DNA from: Pachyseris speciosa
Taxonomy: Eukaryota; Cnidaria; Anthozoa; Scleractinia; Pachyseridae
Assembly: GCA_016490735.1 (NCBI GenBank)
Contig: JAEMWC010000128.1
Span: forward strand, 214,501-278,500
Reading direction: 5' to 3'
DNA: 64,000 bases
Positions 49,966-62,000 of the stretch are shown one piece after another; position 1 is the first letter of the stretch; each line of letters begins with the position of its first letter. A program made the translations under genes and the position numbers. The notes below the pieces were generated by a model. The model saw only the letters and a list, made by a program, of their open reading frames with translations, had not been told where the DNA came from and ran no database searches.

Positions 49966-50222
49966 TAGGATTTGCCTACATCATGGCCTATTTTCGTGAC
50001 TTCCCGAGTCGGCACGATTTTAACTGTAGGGAGTCATATACCTTGGGTATATAACTATTTATGGTGAAACTATATGCTGGATTTTAAAGGAAGCCTCCTT
50101 GAGGCGCTATTACACTAAGAAATTCTCCCTGCAACTTGTCTGGCAACGGCGCAAAAGGATTACGAGACAAGTTGCAGGAAAAATTAGCTGGTTTAACCGC
50201 GAGTTTAGCAGACTTTTAGTCA

Positions 50223-50250
<28 letters not shown>
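50223..50250. repeat. poly-T tract
   Basis: A 28-nt T-run, about 160 nt outside the large inverted repeat that starts at 50412. Confidence 0.8.
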
Positions 50251-50256
<6 letters not shown>

Positions 50257-50688
50257 TGCTGTTTTTAGGAAACAATCCTCAAAAACGATCAGTTCTTAGC
50301 ACTGTCCGACACTGAGAAAAATAAGCAAAAAGCTTGGAAAATTTTTTTGAAAAAAAGGAGGTGGACGATTGGTGCCTGAATGGTTAATATTTTTGCTCAT
50401 GCATGAGTTGGGAGTAAATGTCGGTAAGGATCGAAGAAATGACGGAAACAGCTCAAAAATCAGTTTGGCTCATACTTTTTATATTGGTAGGCACTAGTAC
50501 CACACATTTGAAAATGGTGTTCATTTACTCAAATATTCGTTAATTTGGGAGAAATTAATTGAAATCAGTTACCGGTATTTTTGTCAAAAAACCCCAAAAT
50601 TCCCAATATTCGTGACCTTAGCGACTCTGCTAATCGCAAAGTTTGATCCTGTTCCACGCAATTCCGACTTAATTGAACCTTCTTTAGA

Positions 50689-51090
50689 TTATTGATTGAA
50701 GAAACAGTTGATTTTCTTTTCAAATAAATAAATTACGATTTTTTCGCCAAGCGTACCCACACCTCGTCTGAAACGGGTCCAGTAGGACACAAAACAAACA
50801 TCCCGTAAATGGCTGTGGTACGCCACAAATCTCCCCAGAAAATCTCTTGAGAGACCACGAGGGATTGTTTTAACTTTCCATCGTTTCAATTTTTTGGGAT
50901 CTTCAATGGTTTTGCGACAAAAAGTCTCGAAAGCCAGTACATTTTCACTATCCGCCATTTTGAAATATGCATGTAAATTGTGTGACAGATTACCGCCGCA
51001 GCAAATCAGTCCTCGGAAATGTCTTTTTTCTCCAAGTTGCAAATGTGAATGACCTTTATAGTTCGTTTCAGAATTGAAATCAAGTGGCAC
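50689..51090 (-). other. ORF in left palindrome arm
   Basis: A 133-codon frame. Its last 89 codons parallel the ORF at 57523-57792 in the opposite arm (ENVLAFETFCRKT.EDPKKL, KRWKVKTIPRG.SRDFLG, ending KKINCFFNQ and the same stop). It is not a recognised family. Preservation of both frames after divergence of the arms makes it worth noting, though it may be chance within a recent duplication. Confidence 0.35.
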
Positions 51091-51204
51091 ATTGAGATAT
51101 AATGGAAATAATTAATTTTATGAAAAAATAAAAATCCGAAAGAACAGCTTGCAATGATTCTAAAAATCTATTACGTGACTCACCACAACGTTGAATAGAC
51201 TATT

Positions 51205-51472
51205 AGAAGTCCAAAGACTACTGCAAGGTTGATACAACGTAATATATTTGAGAACAATATTTCGGCTGGCCAAACCAGCCTTCTTCAGGTTTAAATGTTA
51301 CTAAATTATAAAAATGAAATAACAATATTATATTTTGAAGGATGTCGCAATGGCGTTTACACGAGGATGCAAAAAACAATTAAAAAATTATATTAATTAA
51401 TTAAATAAAGTAAAACAAGATTAACCTTTCTAAATTACAATTCATCACGTCTATTCAAACCATGAATAGACT
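51205..51472 (-). mobile_element. retroelement 3' tail inserted in left arm
   Basis: This segment is missing from the right arm at the equivalent place, so it is an insertion. On the minus strand it contains CTGAAGAAGGCTGGTTTGGC followed by CAGCCGAAATATTG, a type of 3' tail seen with Penelope-like and related retroelements. Assignment to a class is tentative. Confidence 0.4.
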
Positions 51473-53194
51473 GTCTTCAATTAAGCTTCATTTCGTTTGT
51501 CTTCTGTTTTAGTTTCCTTCTTCTGTCATTAAATCATCTCAATGAGTTTTATACAAATATGCGTTGAGGTCTTAAAAGCTTTGCAGCGTAAAGTTGTCTC
51601 TAGTTGAATGTTTACGGTTCGACACGGTCTATTTCCTGACTTGTCACGCAATACATCACAGGTTCAAGTTACCCAAAGACTTAAGAATTACAAGTAGCCT
51701 TAGTAGAAGTTCCTTACGAAAAGGAACTAGAGTGTAATCTTTCAAAAGTATAAAACGACCGTTAAAGGTTAAACTAAGCTCTTAACCCTAAAAAACAAAC
51801 AAACAAACAAACAAGACAAACAATGGTGCTACCACCAACAAAAATAAAAATCAAAATGGCAAATTCCCGCTATTGCCTCTCTTATGCCTTTAAGAAATAA
51901 AGGAAATATGGCCCTGTCCCTTTAAGACCCAATCGTACAAATTTGTACGACAGACAGGCCTACCAATTTCAAGATTGCCAACGCTTTCAAATTTAGGGAC
52001 CTGATTATTATGGTCTGTTTATAGTGTCAACCAGTAACTGTTTTAAGCTTTAAGAGCCAAAACACTGAGAATAACCTTCGTTTCCCGTTCCATATCATCA
52101 TTTGTTTTCAAGCAAAACCAAAAATTGCCGTTTTATGCGCCCTGGAGCAAAGCTAACAAAACACACATCTTTGCTTTCAATTCTTTAATTGCAAAACACC
52201 TTTGGAAAACAAAATTCCCTAATGAGAGCAAACCTTGATCTCATGACTAAGAATTTATATCCAATTTTGCCTCTCACGCCTACAGCGAGTCGAGCATCAG
52301 CCATTTGATTCAAGCCACTTTTGAAAGCCTTTGTATTTCTTTTTGGCACCGGAATTACATTCTGGGTAATTTGGATACCACGGCGAAATGAAAGTCCGGA
52401 TATCTTCATTTTTAGAGCCATCCGGACGTCCTGGAAAGATATGGTACCCGTTGTGTTCTTCGCAAGTAAAATCTCGCCAAAATTGCCTTGCTAGGTCCAA
52501 GAATCTATTACGGAACGGCTAGAGAGACGACCTCCATTTCTTAGCCGCCATCACTCGACACGAAACTTCTGGCGTACCATTCGTTAAGATATTATCTCTC
52601 GCCTCTGGTTTCCTTCAGAAGTTTCCCTCTACTCTCCATTCCAGCTTAATGATGCCAACCTAGGAGATTCTACAGTGAAAAATGGCTCGAAAACACACTC
52701 ATAAAGCGAGTACCTACCGATTACAACTTGTTAATTACGGTCGCGAGCAAAACAACGGTTTGAATTGTGAGGTTACAGTAAAACGTGAGTCCTCAGTATT
52801 CTAGAGCAGAAAACATTTCAAGGGAGACCTTCATATAGGACATCTAGGTCCCTTTGAATTGTTTGCATCGCGAAAATTGACGAAAAAGTTCAAGGTATTT
52901 CGGACTTAAAGGGTTAATCCAATATACAGCCACCCACCCCATCAGGTTTGACCACAGGAATTCCAGGTCAGTGCAGTGTCTGATAATGGGTTGTTGTGGG
53001 AACAGTAACAACGCGTTAAAGGGTTTCGCACTTTTTGCCAGGGGTAGTATGCTCCCACTTCGAGTTTTAAGAATGTAAGATTTTGGTATTTCTGCTGAGT
53101 CCCGTTTAGGATGATAACCCAACATATATTTCAATCTAGTTTTTCTCGCTAGTAAGGGGTTACTCAAGAAATGGTAATCCTCTCAGCTCAAATT

Positions 53195-53415
53195 ACTGGC
53201 TCGCACGAGAAACTTACTCGGCGTCATATGTGGGTTGAGTTTGTTGGTTCTCTACTCTGCTCCGAGAGGTTTTTCTCCGGGTACTCCGGTTTTCCTCTCT
53301 CCCCAAAAACCAACATTTGATTTGATTTGATTTATTTAGAGTTGATTTGATTTAGTCTCCCCAATTAGTAGAGCATCTGTGCTCGGCTAAATAAATTTGA
53401 GACTTAAATAAAGTG

Positions 53416-53459
<44 letters not shown>

Positions 53460-53460
53460 T
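53195..53460 (+). mobile_element. SINE-like repeat with ATT tail
   Basis: Contains GTGGGTTGAGTTTGTTGGTT, CTCCGGGTACTCCGGTTTTC and TCCCCAATTAGT, then AATAAAGTG and an ATT microsatellite (53417-53458). This block order is typical of an abundant coral/anemone interspersed repeat. It interrupts the left palindrome arm. Confidence 0.6.
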
Positions 53461-56400
53461 GAAAGTTTTCTACTACACTTTCAGGGACGTATTTCGCGAG
53501 CCCATGCTAAGGACTTTAACATTGCCATGTGAAACGTTGAAAAGTTGGAACAATTTATCTCTGTTGTGGAGCAATATTTTGGGCTTTTCTGACATCGTAT
53601 CAGTAACCAAGTTGAAACAAAACATGTCGGCTACACAAACAGAGTGCGTTGCGCGGGCGAATTGCGCGGTCTTGGATCAGCTAATGAGTGGATCTTGGTC
53701 ATGTGTGTGTGGTTTATAAGCAAGTATCTAAGTATGCTTTAAGGCATCCCTATCGTCACAAGGTAAGTCATTTTAATTACCAAATCGTTGCTCATTTAGC
53801 TGCTGAATTTGAAACATATACCGCTGATAGGTACTTGTCGTGAGCGGTACAACTTTTTCAACCGCTAAGTTTTCCACAGTGCAGTGCTTGGTCACACTGT
53901 TTCGCAGTACAAGAACATTCCCTGACAGCCTGTACAATTTGCTCTATCAATATATGGCTTCTTCCTTCTCTGTGCAATATCATCAACATTTAATCCGAGA
54001 TCCTCATAAATCTCACTCAGCATTCTTACCAATAAACTTGATAGTTTGTTTGGTGACGCAAGGCAACCTCCTCTTCGACGACTGCGTTTGAATATAAAGA
54101 TTGAATATAAAGTGTGAAGGTTTCCTATTTCCTTTTGTTTTTTACGTTTCCGGTTACAGAAACATCAATCATTTGCCGTAATTGGTTGATGTTTCTTGCT
54201 CGCTCACGTGCCTTTAGTTAGTCGCTTTTCTCGGTCTAGTTTTCACCAAACGCTCAAGTTAAGTGCCAAGTTTTTTCTTCTTTGGTTCAAACCGGGACAG
54301 TTATGTAAGTACCCCTTTAGTATTTATTTCATTTACGCATGTTTAGTAAGCATTATATTTACGGTAATTTCCATATTTGTTACAGTTAGCTTGCTTCGAT
54401 GTGTATGCCACGTGGTTATTACAAGCATTACCTTTTTTCCATTGTTTCGTTATCGTTTAGTTTCCTTTGTTTTATTTACTGCATTCTGAGCAATTCGCGT
54501 AGATTATATTAGCCTTTGCGTTTAGTTTGTATTTTCATTTGGTTTCTGTTTGTAACATCGGTTTTCCTACAATCTATGTTATGTAATGTTTATTTCAGTT
54601 TACAACCATAACCATATCCACGTTCAAGTATTAAATCACCGTTGACCGGTCCTTAAAAAGTTCCTCGTCTTCTTGTGGTTTTCTCGGTTTTGGTTCGTAA
54701 AGTCGATCCCTATTTCCATCTACAACGCCCGACACCTTTTGATTTCACACACGTGGATCTTGAGAGTCGCGCCCGCAATATAAAGATTCAGCCTCAATTG
54801 CATTTTGTTGGTCTTCATCGTCGCTGCTGGATTCTTCGCGTTCCGTCAATGAGACCTTTCACTGCCAGTTGACAGAAAAAAGCCTCTCGCTCCTAATTCA
54901 CGGTGAGCTTCTAATTCACTCCTTACTTTGCGCATGTCATTCGAACTCCTTTTGGGTCGGCTTTCTTCCCGCGATCCTTTCCGATCAAAGACTGTCCGGG
55001 ATCAGAAAAGTCGAACCAGCCCTCTACCTTCACCTGATACCTGACTGCTTGACATGCTACTTACAATGGTAGAGACACAATGATAGCCACCAGCATTGTC
55101 TTGTTTCCAGTAAATTTTATCCAATCTGGAACGGCTGTTTCTTAAGTGTTGCAAGTACATCTTGTAAGATAGCGGGTACTGCTACATTGTCTAGAGGGCA
55201 GCTCTGGAACACGTGCACGATGGATTGCTCTTCCACAGGAACACTTTGATCACGTTTCAGGAGTTTCAGAGCTGCCCTCAAGATAGTGTAGTGCTGGATC
55301 CGCCTCATTTCCCAACCGACAAATAACGCGTCAGAGTCATTATGCCACGACAAGATCGTCAGTCCGCCCAAATTACTGAAAAAATCAGTTCCTCCCGTCA
55401 AGGCCCAGAAGGTTTAGGAGACGATGAGGCGTTGCAGCAGAGGCCAGTAGAATATTTGTTTGTCAAGAAGAGGGCTGTATTAAGACATTTCAGCGGTCAT
55501 CATCTTTACTGGCTCATCTACGTGGGGGAAAGTATGAACGATCCCTGGAAAGAGAAACACTGCCCGACAAGGAGAAGTGAGGTTACCCAGCGAAAAGAAC
55601 TGGGGAAAGGATTCAAGTTCCGACATTCAGTGGCAGTGGACCACCCTATGTGGGTGCATCTTGGGATGGGTACTATGAACAGTGAAGAGGAAAATTAACT
55701 TTACAGAGCAAAAATACCTTACCAACATTTTTTGATTGGAGAGGAGCGCGGAAAGAATGAAAGCCGACCCAAAAGACGTTTCGACTGACATGCGCTAAGT
55801 AAGGAGTGAATTAGGAGCTCGCCTTTTCCTCGGGAGCGACGTTCTGTCACCACAACAAGTGACCTCCACTGGCAGCGAAACTACGAAAGGTCTCATCGAA
55901 GGACCGTGAAGAATCCAGCAGCAACGATGAATCTTTATATTCAAACTTTCATTCAGTCGTCAAAGAGGAGGTTGCTTTGTGTCACCCAATTTTTTCGCTG
56001 TCGCGAAACCTGCAATTTGGTGCACAATAGCAAATCATCGAGTTTATTAATAAGAATACTAAGGGAGATTTGTTCAGATCGCAGATTAAGTGTAGGTGAC
56101 ATTGCACAGAGAGGGGAAAAGCAATATATTGATAGAGACAAATTGTCCAGGCTGTTAGGGAACGTTCTTGTACCGTGAAACAGTCAGACCAATTACTGTG
56201 GTAAACGTAGCAGTTGAAACAGTTGTGCCGCTCATGACAAGTACCTATTAGCAGATGTTTCAAATAGGTGGCTACACGTGCTAACGATCTGGTAGTTAAA
56301 AGGACTTACCTTGTCACAATAAGGATGCTATAAAGCATATTTAGATGCGACTGCATAAAAACCACGCATCCATAACCAAGATCCACGCATCAGCTTAATG

Positions 56401-57522
56401 AATCCAACCTGCAAGAAAGTCGCACGCGCAACGCATTCTGCTTATGTAGCCGGCGTGTTTTGTTGCAACTTGGTTTCTGATATAATAGAAAAGTCGCAAA
56501 ATATTGTCCAACAACAGAGATATTTTTTCAACTTTTCATCCTTTCAAACAAAAAACGATGTTAAAGTTCTCAGGGAGGAGACCTTTTCTTAAACTAGATC
56601 GAAATGTTGGGTTATCATCCTAGGCAGAAATAACAAAAGCGTACATTCTCAAAACTTGAAGTGGGAGTATACTACCCCTGGCAAAAAAAACTTGAAAACC
56701 TCTAACGCGTAGTTACTGTTACCACAAAAACCCCGGCGGCCCCCTGGGCAAAAACCCTATATGAAACACTGCACTGACCTGTGTTCAAACCTGACGGGGT
56801 GGGTGAAGAACCTATTTCTTTCATTTCGCAAAGGGCATAAGAGAAGCAATCATGGAAATTTGCCACTTTGATTTTTGTTGTTGGTGGTGGTAGTACCATT
56901 GGTTATTTTGTTTGTTTGCTTGTTTGTTTGTTTGTCTTTTTGCTTGTTTCGGGTTAGGAGCCTGGTTTAACATTTAACTGTCGTTTTAGCCTTTTTAAAG
57001 ATTACACTCAGTTTGATTTCTGTTAAAGGGGCTCCTTCCTTTCATAAGAAACTTCTGCTAAGGCTGCTTGCAATTCTTAAGTCTTTGGGTAACTTGAGCT
57101 CTACGCGTTGGCGACCTCGCCTGTGATGTATTGCGTGACAAGTCAGGAAATGGACCGTGTCGAATCGTGAACATTTAACTAGAGACAACTTTACGATGCA
57201 AAGCTTTTAAGACCTCAACGCAGATTTGTATAAAACTCATCGCGATGATTTAATGACAGACGAAGGAAACTAAAAACGGCAGGCAAACGAAATGCAGCTT
57301 AATGAAGATAGTCTATTCAACATTGTGGTGAGTCACGTAATAGATTTTTAGAATCATTGCAAGCCGTTCTTTCGGATTTATATTTTTCATAAAATTAATT
57401 ATTTCAATTCTGAAAAGAACTATAAAGGTCATTCACATTTACAACTTGGAGAAAAAAAATCTTTCCGAGGACTGATTTGCTACGGCGGTAATCTGTCACA
57501 CCATTTACATGCACATTTCAAA

Positions 57523-57792
57523 ATGGACGAGAGTGAAAATGTACTAGCTTTCGAGACTTTTTGTCGCAAAACCGTTGAAGATCCCAAAAAATTGAAACGA
57601 TGGAAAGTTAAAACAATCCCTCGTGGTTTCTCAAGAGATTTTCTGGGGATATTCGTGGTGTACCACAGCCATTTACGGGGTGTTTGGTTTCGGTCCTACT
57701 GGCCACGTTTCAGACTACGTGTCTGTCGGCTTGTCGAAAACATCGTAATTTATTTATTTGAAAAGAAAATCAACTGTTTCTTCAATCAATAA
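57523..57792 (+). other. ORF in right palindrome arm
   Basis: An 89-codon frame with an ATG start, the counterpart of the 50689-51090 frame. Substitutions between the two concentrate in the second half, and the shared stop is retained. Function unknown. Confidence 0.35.
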
Positions 57793-59690
57793 TCTAAAGA
57801 AGGTTCAATCAAGTCGGAATTGCATGGAAAAGGATCAAACTTTGCGATTAGCAGAGTCGCTAAGGTCATGAATATTGGGAATATTGGGGCTTTGTTGACA
57901 AAAATACCGGTAACTGATTTCAATTAATTTCTCCCAAATTAACGAATATTTGAGTAAATGAACATCATTTTCAAATGTGTGGTACTAGTGCCTACCAATA
58001 TAAAAAGTATGAGCCAAACTGATTTTTGAGCTGTTTCCGTCATTTCTTCGATCCTTTCAGACATTTACTCTTAAGAGCGCCTGTCCGTAAAAATCAAACA
58101 TATCGCGGCAAGGGAGGAAAATTCGATTTCTTTCATATTTTAATGTTCGATAGGCTAGGATCTATATAAATCACCGTAAAGTTTTTTCGGTGAAATATCT
58201 TTTCATTTCAAAGAAAAATGCAAATAATGAAAATCCGTTTAAAATCGTCATTTGAGGCGCTAAATAATTACACAGGTTTGAGAGCCTCGCGTGCAAAAAC
58301 AAACCATTCTCCTGTCTTTAAAACACTCAAATATTATTTAACAATCTCTAAATATCTGTAAAAATGATTTTGGGTAATACTGCATAGTTATTTGCTTACG
58401 AAATAATTTAATTTTTAAGGTATACAATTCACTGCAGTAAAAGTACTTCATGAATAAAATTGATTATCACCATGTGCGAAACCTTCAAATCGATTATGCT
58501 TCTGGTGGTTGTATATTGAAAGGATGGTCTATAGATTCCTGTAGAAATTTCTTTGGGCAAATGAATAAGAGCGGCGCGAGAGCGTTTCAAAGTCCGTAAA
58601 AAATGTAAATATTTGACGTTAGGCGGTGAACTTTGAAGTTGCGCTGAGACGTAAATTTTACTCCGTGTACACGTCTTAAGACTCGTAATCCATATTAGGT
58701 TAAAATAAGCACTGAGAAAAACATTTGGAAATGTTCTAACCTGATAATATGTTACAAAAGACAGGTCCAAAGGCCATTTAAGCACGATTCTCTGGTCGTT
58801 CGTCGCATAAGTTTGAGCTCTGTTTGTAACGTCTTATGTTCACCGCGCAAACTGTCAACATGTTCAATGGTCGAATACCAATCTTTGATCAACTTTCGGC
58901 GCATTTCATTACAACCGCATCCTCTTCGACGGCTTAGTCATTTGTTTAGTATTTCTTGGTTTATAGTGCACGAAAATATTACATTTGATCGCTGTTGGCG
59001 AAAGTGTCGGCGCTCAATTACAGTCCATACTGCATTGCAGGCAGCCATTTGATTGTCACGCAATGCAATGTCATGGGCATTTTAGGGGGTGGAGGAGGGC
59101 GAAAATGTGGAAATGCTTCATTACTAAACAAGAACATACTCAAGGCAACAACTACAACAATAACTACTTTCTCCCTGGCTAAAATCTAGATAATCGTTTA
59201 TTTTATCAGTTCGCCTATTCGGTTGCACGCGTGGGCTGGGTTGTTAGGAGAGTTGGCGGAGGCATTAGATTTTACAAAACGTACTGATAAAGATCACTTC
59301 AACCTTTACCTACTTCTATATATCTATTATAATAAATCCTAGTATGAAACCAAAAACGAAAAATATTGCCTTTCTTTTGCTTCCTGAGCGAGTGCTTTCC
59401 TAAGAGAACATCGAATCACTCCATTTTTTTTTTCGTCCTACTGAAAGCCTGGGTGACCTGTGCCCTCTCAGGGGTGGCTATTCATCTGCGTGTTACAAAC
59501 TTAAGTACTTTTTTGAGGGGTATTGGTTTTATTAGAAACTATCAAATCTATAATTTCTTAATTATAACGAATTTTAATTTTTTGCTAAATTTAAAAATAA
59601 AATCTCTGGGAAATTCAGTCGAATTTATGGCTACTACAAAAGGTAGCTATTCGGGAAAAAAATTATTTTTGTGGCTTCCTAAGTAAACTT

Positions 59691-59957
59691 GACATAAAAT
59701 CAGTTTAACCTCATCTTCAGGCCCGGTAAATTTATACAGGGACTTGTGACTGTTGATGTACAAGTTTGTTACACTGAAAATGGAAGGTTGTTGTTCTTTT
59801 AAAGCCCTTGTTGGTGGAATTTGTGGTTATGACGCTAAAGACCGAAAGCGTGACACTGAAATTGTTCCGCTGCTGTAGAGTAGTAAGTACATCAACAGTC
59901 ACAAGTCCCTGTATAAATTTACCGGGCCTGAAGATGAGGTTAAACTGATTTTATGTC
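59691..59957. mobile_element. 267-bp foldback MITE with 71-bp perfect arms
   Basis: Arms 59691-59761 and 59887-59957 (starting GACATAAAATCAGTTTAACC) are identical in inverted orientation by eye, around a spacer of about 125 nt. Perfect arms imply recent insertion or active correction. Confidence 0.85.
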
Positions 59958-60480
59958 GAGCGGCTATGTTTACAAGGAGCAAAAGTTTGAGCTCCATGAC
60001 GATATGCTCAAACCACCGATCAAAACTAGGAATAGGTTGGAGCACAGGGTCCAGCACTAGGTGCAGGGTTCCGGAAGAAATGGTAAAGGAAAACGAGTGT
60101 GGCCAAAAGGTGAAAGACGGCTGGAGAAAAAGGAGTCTGAGGTTATCTTACACAAGACTGGTTTGTTCGTACAAGTTGGGTCAGGTAAGTTTTATTTTTC
60201 ATTATGTGGGTTTATTAACAATTATCCTGGGAAATCGCGCGGAATATCGCCTAATAGCCCGACGAGGCCGTAGATCGAGTTGGCTAAAATCATTAATGAC
60301 AAAGCACAATTTTCTGTGGTGATTGCGAAAAAGCTGGAAAATCCGTATATTTAACAATTATCCTGTGAAATCGCGCGGAAATATCGCCTGATACTTAGCC
60401 GACGAGAAGTACTTAGCCGCTAAGTAGTATACGACTTTAACGTCAGACTGGGTTTTTCAGACCCACAAGGGGGCAAAGTG

Positions 60481-60876
60481 TCGTGTGACCGCAAAGCAGC
60501 GACGATTAAGAATCACTTTAGAATATATCTAAACTCTAGTCTAGACGTGGAGACTGCCGATCAAATGAAGAATGCTATAGAGTCCTCTGGTGGTGTTCCT
60601 GCAGTAAGGGCTACGTTATACGATACACAAGATATTCCCAAGTCCGCACCTTTAAAGTGGGACGGAGTTAGCTTCATCAATAATATTGAATATAGCAATG
60701 AGGGAATGGGAGTCTGGAGATCGTATGCAGTTGGCCCTGGTAAATTCCTGCCGTGGAGTCAATTTAATATTCCGGAAAGCTACTCCGTACCATTGCTAAA
60801 CACATTGAAGGAGGCCAACATTTCAAAAGCTCAATTCACTGCAATCACATCGAGGATAAAATCACCTCAAACGTAG
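60481..60876 (+). CDS. unknown TE-associated protein fragment
   Basis: A 131-codon open frame without an ATG at its beginning. Coding-like sequence runs in from upstream (QGGKVSCDRKAATIKNH), then YLNSSLDVETADQMKNAIE, VRATLYDTQDIP, a WDGVSFINNIEY segment and a WRSYAVGPGKFLPW segment. The composition is that of a real protein domain, and the Gly-Gly-Lys-x3-Asp-Arg opening looks like the end of a transposase-type catalytic domain, but I cannot name the family. It lies in the middle of the TTAA-flanked element and may be its degenerate transposase. Confidence 0.45.
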   Translation, partial: SCDRKAATIKNHFRIYLNSSLDVETADQMKNAIESSGGVPAVRATLYDTQDIPKSAPLKWDGVSFINNIEYSNEGMGVWRSYAVGPGKFLPWSQFNIPESYSVPLLNTLKEANISKAQFTAITSRIKSPQT

Positions 60877-61068
60877 CACGAAGACGTTCAATTGGCATTG
60901 AAAGCAGAACTTATATATGAACAGAGTGACGAGGACAAAAAATGTCACGATAAATATAGGTTATTGGCTAAGTGTGAGGTCAAGATGGAGGGATATTGCA
61001 AAGGGCCCGCAGTAATTGGCTACTTAGCTGTTGCGATGTCCCTGCCAAACATATTAATTGTAACGTTT

Positions 61069-61093
61069 TTGTTGTTGTTGTTGTTGTTGTTGT
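61069..61093. repeat. GTT microsatellite
   Basis: (GTT)n followed by a T-run, inside the TTAA-flanked element. Confidence 0.8.
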
Positions 61094-61551
61094 TTTTTTT
61101 TTTTGTATCATAATGGCGAAGCTAATAAAATAAAATAAAAAAATAAAATAACATAAGTTCTTTCGTTGCGTAAAAAAAAGAACGAGGCCAATATCCCGCC
61201 ATCTTAACCGAACAAGCTTGGTCAATAAAGGACTTATTATATGACTCAAAGGACGCTATTAAAAGACAGTAAAACGCGGGACGAACGGGCTATCCCGAGC
61301 GGTCAAGATGGCTCCATGTTGATCTTGCGGGTAGCCAATCACAACAAGAGAATTGATTCATCTTGACCGCTGAAACAGCCAGTCATACAATATACTTTTT
61401 TCATGTCCTGAAGAGGGATGCATAAAATCCTTTCACAGATTTTCGTCCCTTCAACATCATCTTGACATCGGAAGGCACAACTATGCTCTAGAGAATGGAA
61501 CGCTTTTCGATAAGGCAATGATGTCATATGCAACAAAACTAGAACAGGGTA

Positions 61552-62000
61552 TTAGGGAGTTTACGAAACTAGTACGCGACGGCAACGAAAACGTCACAGT
61601 CATTTCAAACTATATCCTCTCGTTATTGTAGCACTTTCGCGATTATTCCAATGTGTTCAACTTGTAAAATGTCACCGAACTATTCAGGAACTAAATTTCT
61701 ATGAACGGCGTTAAAGTAAAGAAAAAGAAAGAAAAATTTGCATCATGTGCTCACGTTCTCGCCAAAACCTCAAATTTGGTCATTTCACGTTGTTGTTGAG
61801 AACGTGAGCCATGATGGCAAATTTTTCTTTCTTTTTCTTTACTTTAACGCCGGTCATAGAAATTTAGTTCCTGAATAGTTCGCCGACATTTTACAACATG
61901 AACAAATTGGAATAATTGCGAAAGTGCTTTAATAAAGAGAAGGTAAATTTCGAAATGACGTTTTCGTTGCCGTCGCGTCCTCGTTTCTTAAACTCCCTAT
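61552..62000. mobile_element. 449-bp foldback element
   Basis: Ends TAGGGAGTTTA and TAAACTCCCTA. Arms of about 200 bp include ACGCGACGGCAACGAAAACG, CTATTCAGGAACTAAATTTC and a purine-rich GTAAAGAAAAAGAAAGAAAA block, with a short loop near 61780. Several indels differ between the arms. No gene. Confidence 0.8.

Larger units (their letters stand above)
50412..58070. repeat. 7.7-kb imperfect palindrome
   Basis: The left arm runs from GAGTAAATGTC (50412) inward and the right arm ends GACATTTACTC (58070). Matching blocks can be followed in inverted order, for example 50470-50700 with 57780-58020, 50689-51090 with 57420-57792, 51480-51890 with 56840-57300, 52918-53120 with 56590-56815, 53850-54105 with 55910-56180, and about 54820-55010 with 55740-55910. 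The centre lies near 55010-55740. The left arm is longer owing to later insertions. It may be a foldback transposon or a head-to-head pair of diverged copies. Confidence 0.75.

Noticed and set aside
55342..55698. 118-codon ORF at the palindrome centre
   Set aside because: It overlaps another frame on the opposite strand, has no motif, splice site or conserved feature, and is likely a chance frame.
58429..58785. ORFs in the TTAA-element arms (also 62893-63147)
   Set aside because: Frames lie on inverted-repeat DNA but do not share starts or stops and show no domain.
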